Source: Ehretia macrophylla (taxonomy: Eukaryota; Streptophyta; Magnoliopsida; Boraginales; Ehretiaceae). From it: a DNA stretch of 64,000 bases. Below the pieces are notes generated by a model, which saw only the letters and a program-made list of their open reading frames with translations, was not told the origin of the DNA and made no database searches. Both the position numbers and the translations under genes were made by a program. Positions 46,640 through 59,136 of this stretch are shown here, piece after piece (positions within the stretch are counted from its first letter, which is position 1; each line of letters begins with the position of its first letter). The stretch lies in NCBI GenBank assembly GCA_037974665.1, contig CM075775.1:41194152-41258151 (forward strand), given 5' to 3'.

Positions 46640-47543
46640 CTAATTCTAAAGTTAGGGACATTGCTTTCTTATGGAGATGGGTGCTTAAGCCCGTTATATG
46701 CTTACCCAAAATGGATTGCTAGGAATCGCGCAACTGAGAAAGAAGCATGACCGGTTGAGCTTGAAGAACAAGAAACGGGGATTGAGGAATGATTTACTCT
46801 TTGGCTCATAATACCTTAGGGGCTTCTATCGAACGTTTTCCTTGACTGAAGTGATTGGGTGGCTTCCCGGCTGGCACTAGAGAATATGAACTGAAAGACG
46901 AGAATGATGAGATGAGCCAAAATTTTTGCATCCTTATTGATTTGAGTTGAGTTATAGAGCTCTATATATTTCATAGGCAGCCCACTGAATCTTGTTAGTT
47001 ATTATGGAGAGCCTTCTTTCATTCATATTAAGGAGTAGCCTCAGTAAGGATCATAAGTATCCCTGTTCTCTCTTTCTATTCTTAAGGGCCGTCGAATTTA
47101 TGGGAAAGAAGAATGAATCCGATTCTCAACTGCTTTCTCCATTGAAGTATGAACCCTGACTGTCTTAAATCACTGGAAATTTCATAGATCAATAGGGTAG
47201 GTCTATGTCAGTACAAGTATCAGTCCAGTCCAGTCTCAGTCAGTAATGGATGGGATAGTCCAGTAATGAATGAAAGGTTTAGAAAGCAGGGGCGACTTCC
47301 TGTACTCTTAATGAATGAAAGGTTTGGAAAGCAAGGGCGGCTTCCTGTACTCTTTCTTCCACCCAAGAGTAGACATCACACATAACCAAGCGTACCACCA
47401 GGAGCAAAGCGTCAAGCTCAGTGAACGGAGTAAGGCCAGACAACTTACCATTACCTAGTCCGTCCGGGTCCGGAGCAGCATCGTCAGTTCTACTCTATCC
47501 TATGGCCTCTCTCGGGGCAAGGTAGGCCGCTCACTTCGTTGCA
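46640..47543. other. Organelle-like intergenic DNA, left block
   Basis: Base composition shifts to more GC and the texture becomes that of plant mitochondrial spacer (AAGAAAGA, CTTTCTT and GGCTTCC words, no genes). A 46-bp unit with AATGAATGAAAGGTTT and CTTCCTGTACTCT is duplicated at about 47264-47361. I judge it a probable organelle-DNA insertion by texture only; no organelle gene is seen in this part. It appears to continue after the LTR element at 52411. Confidence 0.4.
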
Positions 47544-47548
47544 CGCCT

Positions 47549-49422
47549 TGTGACGCCCGAGATTTTTGCCGTACATTTATTCACTGTTGCATCCACTAAT
47601 TGCGCATTTCTTTTGTGCTTTGCTTGTTGTCTTCTTTAATTACTATTCATTCTATTTTTCAACTACATAATTACCATGAATTAGCATTTTTCTTAAATCA
47701 TATTAATTGTTATAGGAATGAGAAAAATGTGCATTTGAGCTTAAAGCGATAGGAGCCTTCGTTTAGAAAATGATTTGTTAAAGCTAATGAATAGTGTTAC
47801 GTATGAAACATTATGTTTTAGTTAGCTAACTTAATTTATGCACATTAGACTCGTTTTTAAGTTGACTAGGCTCATTTTAGTAGGCAATAAACTCACCCAA
47901 CTTGACCCCACCCTTTAAATACTCAACATATACATATAATAGCTCATAAAACAAAAAAAAAGAAGAGAAAAGTTGAAAACACTGTAGCAAATCCGAAAAT
48001 CAGCATAGGAGGAGAATGAGAGATTTTTGCTCAACAAATCTTCAATCCAAGCCTCTCCAAGCCTAGAGCAAGTAGTTTAGGGTGTGTGCAAGCCTTCTAG
48101 GTACTCCTACGCGCTTTAGGAGGTTATGAAATGTTTTATAGCCACAAGAATGCTTCAGTTGACTATCCAAAATGTTTGAGAGTGAAGCCAATTCTTGCAT
48201 CTTGGAGCTTGGTAAAGGTGAGGGATTTTCATCCTTTTGTGCATTTTGGTTCATTTTCTTTTTAATAAATTGTATGACTTAAGATAATTGTTTGAGTTAT
48301 ATTCTTTTTATATCTCAATTATTTTCGAGGGCAACCTAATTTGTTGTCCCTCCTATGTGTTATTGCCCTATATTCTTGTTATACTGTCATTGGATTTAAG
48401 TGCATTGCATAGTGGTTGCGCAACCATAGTGTCAGGGGCGGTTGTATTAAATATCGGTTGGGCGGAAGCGGGCTTGCTAGTGGATATTCAATCTCTGTGC
48501 CCTAGTCCTTAACTCGCCTGGTCCGGAGATTGGCACGGGGTGTTGGGTCGTAGGATTGTTGGGGTACATCCGGAGTACACCCACTGGAGTGATTGGGGAT
48601 TTGCCAGCATATTGATCGTGGTTCGTGGATCGTGGTTCGTGATCAAAGACAAGAGTATTCTAGAGTGTTGGGGTTAAGTGTATCGTATCCTTTGAAATGT
48701 GTGGTTATCTACCGTTGCAAATGTACTTTACTTGTCTTCTTGTTTAATTGTTATAACTGTTGCATTGTACGTCCCGGGTAGTCCTTATCCCTCACTGGCA
48801 ATTGTGGCTGCTCATACCTCGCTAACATATTTCAGGAGGAGCAATTGGAGGAGGAGTTGCCTTAGTTGCTGTGTGATACTTGCGTGAGGTGGATTTATGG
48901 TTCTTGCTGTTATGTGGAGATCTTGTTTGCTCCACCTTATGTTCTATTTTGTAGCCAAAGTGCTTATGTACATGTTTGAGTGATTGTAAGCGGAATGCCA
49001 GTCGATTGTAGTAGGAGATATGAACTATGGCATGTAATAACTTATATTTATGCTCTTAGCTTCTTTGCATGCTTGGAAGTGAATGACGAGTTGTTTTCAA
49101 TTTCTAAGAATGCTTAAAAGCTATCATGGAGTGGCATAATAAGCGGTTTTATAAAGAAGTTAAGTTATGAATGTAAGCTTGTGTGTATCTAAACTGTTTG
49201 CATGTCTTAAGGCTCGGATGGCCTTAAAGTTGGGATTTTTATTTTGGAAATGGCTTTAGTGTTGTTCTATAGCTTATTTGAATGTTTACAGGTTTTCAGA
49301 ATGTCTACGGCACAGAGGAGACTCTGTCCGTTTTCCTTAAAATTTTGAGACCGAGTTGAAATTGGGTTGAGAATAGCTAGGTTTTTAGAGCCTCCGGTCT
49401 CGTGAGAGATCGAGGCGTTACA
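47549..49422 (+). repeat. Left LTR of the LARD-like element
   Basis: A direct copy of 50538-52410. Short open frames inside it recur at the same place in both LTRs and are not genes. Confidence 0.93.
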
Positions 49423-50063
49423 GGTAGTATCAGAGCTTAGTAGCTCACAGCCGGGATAGGGTCCTCGGTCTGCTGGGTAGTGAAAACCTGAGTGCGTGCA
49501 TGCAAAGTGTGTTTTGAATAAGTGTGTGCCTACATGTGGGTTCGAGTTTGTTTGCATGAAAACAAGTTCTTATATGTTATATTTGCATAAATTAGGAAGG
49601 CTATGTGATAAGTGTAGTTGGTTGATTATGGGTGACTTAAGTGGAAATGTATTTCTACGTGAATTGCTTAAGTGAAATATGAAGAATGTGTTAGATACGC
49701 CATTATGTGACTGTGTACTTGTGTGGCTTTGATTAGAATTATTTGTACCTATGTGTCTTAACTATGCAATATGTAAAAGTTGTGTGGCAAGTATGTTTAT
49801 ATGATTAATTTTGCATCTAAGTGATTTCCTAAGGACTTATTACCTTAGATGCATGTGGTAATGTATATTAAGTGTCTATCCTATGTTTAACCATTGCATA
49901 AATGTATTGTCCCTTGAATTCACTAATAGACTCTCCCCTATAAAGAGATGTTCAGCCCGTGCTCTTCTCATTCGGATCTCTTATCGGAGCCTTTATTTGG
50001 TTATCGTACCGGGGGTCTTCCTGTCAAGCTTCTATGGTATTCTCTTGGGTATTTTCACTTTAC

Positions 50064-50291
50064 ACTTCTTATATACAATCTTAATTGGAGTCTTTTTTGG
50101 CATTCTTGAACGAGCCTTTATTTGGCAATCTCCTTGGGGACTTCTTATATACAATCTTAATTAGAATCTTATTTGGCATTCTTGAACGAGCCTTTATTTG
50201 GCAATCTCCTTGGGGACTTCTTATATACAATCTTAATTAGAATCTTATTTGGCATTCTTGAACGAGCCTTTATTTGGCAATCTCCTTGGGG
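50064..50291. repeat. Three 76-bp tandem repeats in the element interior
   Basis: ACTTCTTATATACAATC starts at 50064, 50140 and 50216. Each unit continues with GGCATTCTTGAACGAGCC and GGCAATCTCCTTGGGGA. The copies are nearly identical, so they expanded recently, and they account for a fifth of the interior. Confidence 0.9.
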
Positions 50292-50537
50292 ATTTCTGCT
50301 ACGGATTTCTTGATTGGTTTTTTCTCGGACTTTTGGATTAGTATTCTTAATCGGAGACTTTATTTGGCATCCTTATTGTGAGACTTCTTAGCTGAAGGTT
50401 TCTTTGTTGGCCTACTGGTGGTTTCAATGGCATTCTTTCAACTGATACGTTGGTTGTATTCAAGGGCTTTTAGAGTGCGCAACAGGAGTTCTTTGAAAGA
50501 GAATTGCGTGGATGCAATTTGTTTAAGGGGGAGAGGG

Positions 50538-52410
50538 TGTGACGCCTGAGATTTTTGCCGTACATTCATTCACTGTTGCATCCACTAATTGCGCATTTCT
50601 TCTGTGCTTTGCTTGTTGTCTTCTTTAGTTACTATTCATTCTGTTTTTCAACTACATAATTACTATGAATTAACATTTTTCTTAAATCATATTAATTGTT
50701 ATAGGAATGAGAAAAATGTGCATTTGAGCTTAAAGCGATAGGGGCCTTTGTTTAGAAAATGATGTGTTAAAGCTAATGAATAGTGTTACGTATGAAACAT
50801 TATGTTTTAGTTAGCTAACTTAATTTATGTGCATTAGACTCATTTTTAAGTTGACTAGGCTCATTTTAGTAGGCAATAAACTCACCCAACTTGACCCCAC
50901 CCTTTAAATACTCAACATATACATATAGTAGCTCATAAAACAAAAAAAAGAAGAGAAAAGCTGAAAACACTGTAGCAAATCCGAAAATCAGCATAGGAGG
51001 AGAATGAAAGATTTTTGCTCAACAAATCTTCAATCCAAGCCTCACCAAGCCTAAAGCAAGTAGTTTAGGGTATGTGCAAGCCTTCTAGGTGCTCCTACGC
51101 GCTTTAGGAGGTTATGAAATGTTTTATAGCCACAAGAATGCTTCAGTAGACTATCCAAAATGTTTGAGAGTGAAGCCAATTCTTGCATCTTGGAGCTTGG
51201 TAAAGGTGAGGGATTTTCATCCTTTTGTGCATTTTGGTTCATTTTCTCTTTAATAAATTGTATGACTTAAGATAATTGCTTGAGTTATATTCTTTTTATA
51301 TCTCAATTATTTTCGAGGGCAACCTAATTTGTTGTCCCTCCTATGTGTTATTGCCCTATATTCTTGTTATACTGTCATTGGATTTAAGTGCATTGCATAG
51401 TGGTTGCGCAACCATAGTGTCAGAGGCGGTTGTATTGAATATCGGCTGGGCGGCAGCGGGCTTGCCAGTGGATATTCAATCTCCGTGCTCTAGTCCCTCA
51501 CTCGCCTGGTCCGGAGATTGACAGGGGGTGTTGGGTCGTAGGATTATTGGGGTACATCCGGAGTACACCCACTGGAGTGATTGGGGATTTGCCGGCATAT
51601 TGATCGTGGTTCGTGGATCGTGGTTCGTGATCAAAGACAAGAGTATTCTGGAGTGTTGGGGTTAAGTGTATCATATCCTTTGAAATGTGTGGTTATCTAC
51701 TCTTGCAAATGTACTTTACTTGTCTTCTTGTTTAATTGTTATAACTGTTGCATTGCATGTCCCGGGTAGTCCTTATCCCTCACTGGCAATTGTGGTTGCT
51801 CATACATTGCTAACATATTTCAGGAGGAGCAATTGGAGGATGAGTTGCCTTAGTTGCTGTGTGATACTGGCGTGAGGTGGATTTATGGTTCTTGCTGTTA
51901 TGTGTAGATCTTGTTTGCTCTACCTTATGTTCTATTTTGTAGCCTAAGTGCTTATGTACATGTTTGAGTAATTATAAGCTGAATGCCAGTTGATTGTAGT
52001 AGGAGATATGAACTATGGCATGTAATAACTTATATTTATGCTCTTAGCTTCTTTGCATGCTTGGAAGTGAATGACGGGCTGTTTTCAATTTCTAGGAATG
52101 CTTAAAAGCTATCATGGAGTGGCATAATAAGCGATTTTGTAAAGAAGTTAAGTTATGAATGCAAGCTTGTGTGTATCTAAACTATTTGCATGTCTTAAGG
52201 CTCGGATGGCCTTAAAGTTGGGTCTTTTATTTTGGAAATGACTTTAGTGTTGTTCTATAGCTTATTTGAATGTTTACAGGTTTTCAGAATGTCTACGGCA
52301 TAGAGGAGACTCTGTCCGTTTTCCTTAAAATTTTGAGACCGGGTTAAAATTGGGTTGAGAATAGCTTAGTTTTTAGAGCCTCCGGTCTCGTGAGAGATCG
52401 AGGCGTTACA
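50538..52410 (+). repeat. Right LTR of the LARD-like element
   Basis: The partner of the left LTR at 47549. It directly follows the purine tract at 50525-50537 and ends at the organelle-like DNA. Confidence 0.93.
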
Positions 52411-53690
52411 TGCCTGCCTTTCTTTATAGGGCGCACTATCTTGCTTAATGAAGGAACCGAACCCAGAGGCTGTCTGTCTTCGCTCCGATAGACATCGGAA
52501 AAATTCATCTAATTGGAATACCATACCGCCCGATGGTTCCCTGTACCCTTTCTACAGCTCCTTGTACCCCTTTCTTAACACTGCTGGAAAAGATGCCGCG
52601 CTACCCTACCTGGATCGGCTTCATTCATTGTCGCATCCATTCCCTCATTCATTCTATTCTGTAGAAAATAAGTCCTCGTTCATGCTTTTCCTCGTTGGGA
52701 ATGATTTGCAAGATCTAAAAAAAAATATCAATCATAAGAGTATCTCGTCTTTTGACTCTTTTTCAGCCCTGCCCTATAAAAAAAGGCTTTCTTTTGCATT
52801 TGAGTGTGGAAATAACTATACATCATTTTTGTGTCCAGTGGACGATACAGACACTGAAACTACAGCCACAGCCTCAATATCAGTATCCCGATCAGCATCT
52901 AAAGCATTTGGGCAGAAGTTTAACGAGGAAATTTGACATGATCTACAGGAAGAAGTGCTACTATGATGCCCAGTTTTGCTTCCCCCTTACTACATCCACC
53001 TTTAGCCCCCACTTCTATCATCCGACATCGATCTCGACTTCCTTGACTAGGCAATGTGAGCAACGTGCTGAGATAAATCGTCAGGTTTGCTGTGCCAGGG
53101 CAGCACTCCCAATGTGAGGAAATAACACAAGACCATACAGATGGCATTGCGAATCCCGTACCAATGTGGACTGAGCACCACATCTTGATCAGTTTGTTAC
53201 TGCGGAGTGAACAAAATCCTCTTTATCCTTGGAGTAGGAAGAGATAAGGCATCAAAAAACACATCCGTAGAATCTTAGACATAATCAACAAGAGAATGAG
53301 CTAAAGCAAAGGCTGAGGCTAGAATAGGGGATGGTGGAAAGGTTACTCTTTCGCAATTCAGAAAGGAGTTTTAAGCCCCTTCAAACCTCACCACCGGATC
53401 AAGGGACTACTTGCCCGAGGAGCCTGGCTTAACCCTGCCCAACCACTCCTTCCAGTGCTACATCAAAGAAAGGAGCTCTCGGTACTTAATCATGAGCGAA
53501 ACATCATACATGTGAAGCTTTCTTCAAATAAATTGAGTGTTTAGTTGACCCTACCATTAATGAGATATACTCGAGAAGGAAGACTCTATCCCTTGCCTGG
53601 CCAGTGAAGAAGGCATCTCGGAAGAAACAGTTGGGAAATGAGGGATTGCCCTTGGGTGATTCTCCTAAATAGGCCATTTGGATATAAGGT
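52411..53690. other. Organelle-like DNA with a 162-codon open frame
   Basis: This continues the GC-richer block interrupted by the LTR element. The longest frame is 52448-52936 on the plus strand (162 residues, MKEPNPEAV to KFNEEI), rich in Ser, Phe and Leu. I recognise no domain. It may be a mitochondrial-type anonymous frame or chance. No rRNA, tRNA or standard organelle gene is seen here. Confidence 0.35.
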
Positions 53691-54581
53691 AGACTATCGC
53701 ATATAAGCTATATGTCACTACTATGATTAATACGTGAATCAAATGTGATGAAAATCTTTACTGATTATCCTATGTTAATAAAATGGTGTGGTAACTGTGT
53801 TTATTGTTCCATTATACTTGCCAAGGTTGGTTGCTCTAGCTCCATACCCTATTCCCTCACTCGCCTGGTCCGGAGATTGCCAGGGGGTGTTGGGTCGTAG
53901 GTATTGGGTACATCCAGAGTACCCATTGGTGTAAGGGATGCCGGCATATCGAGACTGTGTTCATAGTTCGTGGATCGAGGCTTGTGAATCGATGATTTGG
54001 AGTGCTAAGGGTTATCGATCGTATCCTTTTAAAGTATGGTATTAAAATTGTTATTAATTGTTTATTTATTGTGTTAATTGTGTTAAATTGCTGCATTGCA
54101 TGAACCTCGGTATACTGTTCCCGTTCCCCCTCCCCCACTGAGTATACATTATTTGTATACTCACTCCTCATAATGAATCTTTCAGGTTATAGTTCGTGAT
54201 CACGTGATAGTTTGTGCTTGAAGAGTGGCCTTACGTGTTATGTGGCTTGAGCTGTAAAAGTTGTAAAGTTTTACTTTCATGATTTTTATATACTTAATAT
54301 AGGAGAGAAATGTATTTAAGCTTAACCAGGTCATAGAGTGCTTCGATAACCTAGTTTATATAACAGCTTAATGAGGTTTGAGTTCAATGCATGTATGGAG
54401 TTGTTGTATGTTTGGACACGGTACTGGTCCATTTATATGTTGTGTGCAGGTAAACTATTTGTCATATAAACAAGGGAAACTCCATCCGTTCTCCCTAAAT
54501 TTTGTGAATGGGTTTGGAATTGGGTTGAGTATAACATGGTTATTCGAGTCTCCGATCTCGTGAGGGATCGGGGTTGTTACA
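53690..54581 (+). mobile_element. LTR fragment related to the LARD-like element
   Basis: CTCGCCTGGTCCGGAGATTG and GGGGGTGTTGGGTCGTAGG (53862-53899) match the middle of the LTRs at 47549 and 50538, and the fragment ends GGGGTTGTTACA at 54581 with CTCGTGAGGGATCGG before it, like the LTR 3' end. It is clearly more diverged and its left part is missing or unrecognisable. Probably a solo or truncated LTR of a sister family; the left boundary is approximate. Confidence 0.7.
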
Positions 54582-54799
54582 TACCACGCCACGTATCATC
54601 CCCTCTTTCCATAGAGGAGAGATAAAGAAAAAGAAGAGATATAGTGATAAGACCTTGTTCGTTTCTACTTGACGTTATTTTCCTCAATTTTTATATAAGG
54701 TAGCTTGCGTTAAGGATCTAATCAGAGTCAAACTTTGATTCAAAAAAAACCTTTTAGCCGGAGTACAAGTCTACTTTTTGATCTTTAGTAAAGGTAGAT

Positions 54800-55520
54800 T
54801 AAGCCAAAAAATCTTTTTTTTTGAATCAAAGTCTCAACGTCCTCGTTGAGAGTCGCTGTACGAGACGTCCAGTAGTCTCTGACTTGGTCTTTGAATCGTA
54901 AGTCTCAGCCCATTCTCGGCTTGCCTCGCTCTCAGGTTGGCCTTTCTACTTGACTAAGTAGTATTCCACTTGTGCAGTGGGTGTATGGGCTAGCCTATGG
55001 GACGGTCAACTATGATATACTCAACTTCTTCTTTAGTAGGTTTATCTACAAGATCTGGTAGTGCCCTCGTGGGCACGTTCCTCTCTGGGTCGGTCTAGTC
55101 TAATCGAAGTCAATTGACTTATATAGAATAGAGGGTGAGTTTTCACCGAGCTGGTCAGTTGAGTCTATAGGCTACCTCTCCTATTCGCTTTTCTACAAGG
55201 TCTACTTTTAGACCGGGCCAAGCCTGACGGTTGTTTAAGTAAGTTTAGGCTAGGTCGTTGCGCTTCTGCCGCCTCTTGGCAAAGTAGGCTGATGGGCAAG
55301 CCCCCTCCTCTCGCAATGGTGTGGGGCGTCAGAGGCTGTTGCCCCATGGCCAACTCGAAGGGGCTGAAGTTCGACGCAGAGCTTTTTAGTTGTTAAGTTA
55401 TAGCAGCACTGAGCAATATCCAAGAGCTCTAGTCCTTCTAGTTTGCACTAAAGTGGCTTAAGTAGCCCTCGAGGAGTCCGTTTATTCTCTCCGTCTAAGC
55501 TTTCAAAGATCTACCGACCG
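54800..55520 (-). mobile_element. Decayed chromovirus (Ty3) pol 3' fragment
   Basis: On the minus strand, short stretches match the end of chromovirus pol: integrase words TERINGLLEG, SPFELAMGQQPLTPH and IGEVAYRL, followed by a chromodomain-like VEYYLVK and PESEA. Only this end of the element is present and it is broken in several places, so it is an old fossil fragment. It lies inside the organelle-like block. Confidence 0.6.
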
Positions 55521-55559
55521 CAGGTATCTGACCATCAGATACCCACAGTCGTCTTCTAA

Positions 55560-57229
55560 CATTACCAACATTTCGGGTTATCATAAATTTCACATAAGAT
55601 AAAAGCTCTTTTCATCATCAGAAACAACCTGATTTTGCATTGCATTACCATAATGAAAAGCAAAAATCATTAAAAAAAAGAAAGAGATTGCTCTTGTGAC
55701 TCGGAATGAACCTTTATCGGTGGTGGAATGGAGGAAAAGGAATAACAATGGATTCCTATAGAGTATCCAGGAACAAGCAGATTCAATCGGATGACAAATT
55801 CTTACGTGGTCCAGGAAATCAAAGGTACGCTTCCACGATTTCATCTATATTGAATCTCTTAATATCAGAATAGCTTATATAGTCATGATTCAATTCAGGT
55901 CCACTGACTTTTGATTGATTTCTCATTTTTCGGATCTGATTGGAACAATGGAGAAATAGGATGACTTTGGCGATTCATAATGGGGTATCTAGAATATCTA
56001 TGTCCCAAGACATAAAATATGAATAATGAAACATGAGGAAGAGTATACCCTGTAGTGACTTAGTAGTTCTCCTAATCGACTACTTATCATCATAATGAAC
56101 ATTCCACTTAAAAACGAAAAAAATGACTCGCTAGGCGGTTACCTTTTTTTTCATATTTATATCCTCTGCTTAAAAATGAAGACACTAAGTTTCATCAGAA
56201 TCTCTTATAAATAAGAGAGACAGGAGTTTCGTGGAAAAGAAGCCCTTTTATCGGATTTGAAGCGATGACTTAAGCTTCTTTCTTAGGGTGTTTAAAGAGC
56301 GTAACTCTTTAGTTAATAAGGGCCCATTTGATTTAATTCATGAATTAGCCCACTATGAGTCTACTGCATATTAATTAGATTTATATAATAATATAGTATA
56401 TCAATCGTGTCTCTGTTACAAAACGGCGAAACTAAATGGTTCGAATGAAGAGAAAAAATAAGAATTTTTAGGTTGTACACCTAATTTTCCTGGGATTGTA
56501 GTTCAATCGGTTAGAGCACCGCCCTGTCAAGGCGGAAGCTGCGGGTTCAAGACCCGTCAGTCCCGACAGATTCAATAAATACAACAATTCATCTCTCAAT
56601 TTTCTGTGAAAATGGGGACATGGAGTAGAATTTCATTCCCAACGGGGGTCTTTTTTTCTTTTTCTATCCTTTTTCGTTTCGCATTTCTCATCAAACAAAT
56701 AGGGGAATTCTCATTACTTCAACTAGTACCGATTGATGGGAAAGAGACATATGTGGATTAGTACAATTCATTATTGGCATATTCTGGATTCCAAGAGAGA
56801 CTGGGTCTGGTTTTTTGACCCGATCCATGTAATGGAATAAAAGTACATTTTTTTCTCGGGAGCACATACACAAATGGAATTCGTTTCTTGTACGATACAA
56901 AATGAATTTCACCCTGATAGAATACTTTTCTAGATTAAAAAACGATTTCCTTTTCTGGCTCCTATTTTGTGTAACCTCAATTATTATACTAATTTCGAAT
57001 TAGAAAAAAAAATCTATCTCATTCAAATTGCACACTGAGCTTTTGATATATGCGTCCCAATACTAATCCAAGGAAGGAGGATATTCATAAAAGAAAGATC
57101 CAACAAGGCTTAGCAAGGGAATGCAAAATTTTCTATTTTTCTAGTTAGAATTGATTGGCCGTACCTATCAAATAATAGAATATGAATGACTCGCTATTCA
57201 CTCAGTTTTTGGGTTATAATCATTATGTA
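55560..57229. other. Probable plastid-derived spacer sequence around tRNA-Asp
   Basis: Sequence on both sides of the tRNA-Asp gene looks like plastid intergenic DNA as I remember it: ATTCCTATAGAGTATCCAGG near 55752 and GGGTCTGGTTTTTTGACCCG near 56803. In plastid genomes trnD lies between psbM and trnY, but I recognise neither neighbour here. It may have come straight from the plastid or through a mitochondrial copy. No protein gene is intact. Confidence 0.5.
56492..56565 (+). tRNA. trnD-GUC: Plastid-type tRNA-Asp (GUC)
   Basis: A 74-nt cloverleaf can be drawn. The acceptor stem GGGATTG/CAGTCCC pairs fully (one G-T), the anticodon stem CCGCC/GGCGG is perfect, and the loop CTGTCAA carries anticodon GTC at 56526-56528. 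The D-arm and the T-loop TTCAAGA are present. The sequence is close to plastid trnD-GUC, which also occurs as a plastid-derived gene in many plant mitochondria. In the nucleus it is probably a silent passenger. A few D- and T-arm bases differ from the plastid form I remember. Confidence 0.9.
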
Positions 57230-57265
57230 GGAGAGATGGCCGAGTGGTTTAAGGCGTAATATTGG
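57230..57265 (+). pseudogene. Truncated tRNA-Ser 5' part (plastid trnS-like)
   Basis: GGAGAGATGGCCGAGTGG is the standard 5' end of organelle tRNA-Ser genes, and the following AAGGCGTAATATTGGA resembles trnS-GGA. The rest of the cloverleaf is missing. It lies about 660 bp after the tRNA-Asp gene. Confidence 0.6.
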
Positions 57266-59136
57266 ACTTAGAATATACAAGTTGAGGATAGATCACTATC
57301 TCGCCGGATGGAATCGGCTTGCCCACTAAACTAACAATGATTCTCTACCAACTAAGATATTAGAATATATGTGTTATGTCAAATTCTATCTATTCAATAT
57401 CTGTTCTCGAAGCCATACGTTTGTTCTTGAAGAACCTTGTTATTGAGACCTTGTTAGACGGCTTCGTCACTATTAGTGTTGACCGTTGATATCCTAGGTC
57501 ACATTGCGTGCGGGATGTATCGACCGGCAATGCGAGGTTGTTTAGATCATCTCTCGTTCACAAGGTTGTTCTGGAGAAAAGGGGATAGGAAAGAAGATTA
57601 TAGACTAGTGTCCAGAGACAGAGTTTAGTCAAAATCAGTCTCCTTCCATCACATCGTATGGAGTGAAAAAAAAAAGGTTAAATACATACATAAGCGGTGG
57701 TGCAGTCTTCAAGCAAACCAAGTGTATCAAGGCTGCTAAGGTCTTGTACCACCGATCATTCGCTCACTTTCTTGCTTGTTGATGCAAGGAAGTTACATCT
57801 ATAAGATATGCATCGAATACCCACTTCCCCTCAACACTGACTCTAACACCAAACCTCACTCACCTTGAACGCTTTGAAACTACCTTCATACCCTTCTTTC
57901 TCTTTCGAATAAGAAAGTCGAAATATCATAAGAGAAGAAGAATTGACAAGAGCTTATTCAGTTAGTCAGAAAGCTAGATCAAAAAAGCTGCACCCAATAG
58001 AGCAACGCCTTGAGTAGACCGATAAGGTCTCACGAAGCCGGTCACCGTACGCCTATGATCCTATCTGACTATTGAGGAGAGCTCACCTCCCCTGTTTCAA
58101 CATCTCGGTTGGTATTGGTAGCCTCCTCTCTTAAAGAGAAGTGTAACCAGGCCGAAGAGGTCATTCTATTGATTAAAGAAAACAGAGTTGGAATATGGTC
58201 TCGTAGCTTTCCGTCACCCATAAGACCAAGGATGTTTGAAGCCAATGAAAACTCCTACGCAAAGCGAGAGCTAGAGCTTTCTTTGATATATTCTATATTA
58301 GTTGGCTTCCATTCGAGTGGTGTAGGACGGACTATCGGAGCTAGTACGAAGATCAGAACCAAGTTTCCGAGATCAATCAGTGTCAAAATAGGACTCAGGG
58401 AAGAGGGATGATAGTCCTGATTTCGCGGCATCAGCATGACATTCCGCTATTCCCAGCTGCCCCATTTTTTTCTTTCACGGAATTACTAACATCTCTTTAC
58501 GTCATCGAGCGAAGTGTTCACTTTGCTTGGATCTCAATCCAGCGAAAAAAGTGAGTTCAGAAGCTTCAAGTGCCGCCTATCAAAATCTTGCTTATCTTCA
58601 AGGTTCACCCAATGAAGACGCTGGCATAGAGATTTGACGCATCCCTTTGTATAGTAAGCTTTTCAATAGGTAGGGTACTCTAGGGCCCGGGCTCACATGC
58701 CTTCTGGTCAAGGGTAGGGATTCCTTTCTTCTTTCCCTCTTACTTGAGAGCTGCACTAGCTATCAGGCCTATTAACTCAATAGGAGTTCAATCCTGATTC
58801 TTGGTCATTGGTTTGCAGGAGTGAAAGAGGTAGAAAAGAAAGATAAGACCTGGAACGAAGGAGAGTGAAGAAAGTTTCATTTCTCTCTATGGAAGCATCA
58901 GGAACAAGCAAAAATGCCACTGGTTAAGAGATACAGATTGTGCTTCATATTCTTTATATATGTATTATCCATTCATTCGGATTTCGAACAAGCCTGAGGT
59001 TGAATCCCGACATGGGCGAGTAGGGATTCTAGGACAGTTTCAAGCAACTTCTTAGGGCTAGTTACTATCGTATCCAAATTCTCCTTAGCTAGCCACGCTA
59101 GTTTGGTTCCATCCCTACCAATAATCTATAGATATT
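57266..59136. other. Organelle-like DNA, right block
   Basis: GC-richer spacer-like sequence, probably mitochondrial in texture. The longest frame is 58109-58411 on the plus strand (about 100 codons from a GTG), with no recognised domain. No rRNA, tRNA or known organelle protein gene was found. Confidence 0.35.

Larger units (their letters stand above)
47549..52410 (+). mobile_element. Non-coding LTR retrotransposon (LARD-like), near complete
   Basis: Two LTRs of about 1.87 kb (47549-49422 and 50538-52410) begin TGTGACGCC and end GGCGTTACA, surrounding an interior of only 1115 bp. A primer-binding-like site for initiator tRNA-Met lies at 49425-49436 and a polypurine tract at 50525-50537. The flanks CGCCT (47544-47548) and TGCCT (52411-52415) match at 4 of 5 bases. 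The interior shows no gag or pol and holds a 76-bp tandem repeat. The ends resemble Ty3-type elements of plants. The LTRs differ by roughly 3 percent over the first 500 bp by eye, suggesting one to a few million years. It would depend on another element's proteins. Confidence 0.92.

Noticed and set aside
48063-51875. Paired open frames present at matching positions in both LTRs
   Set aside because: Their repetition follows from the LTR duplication, and none resembles a known protein.
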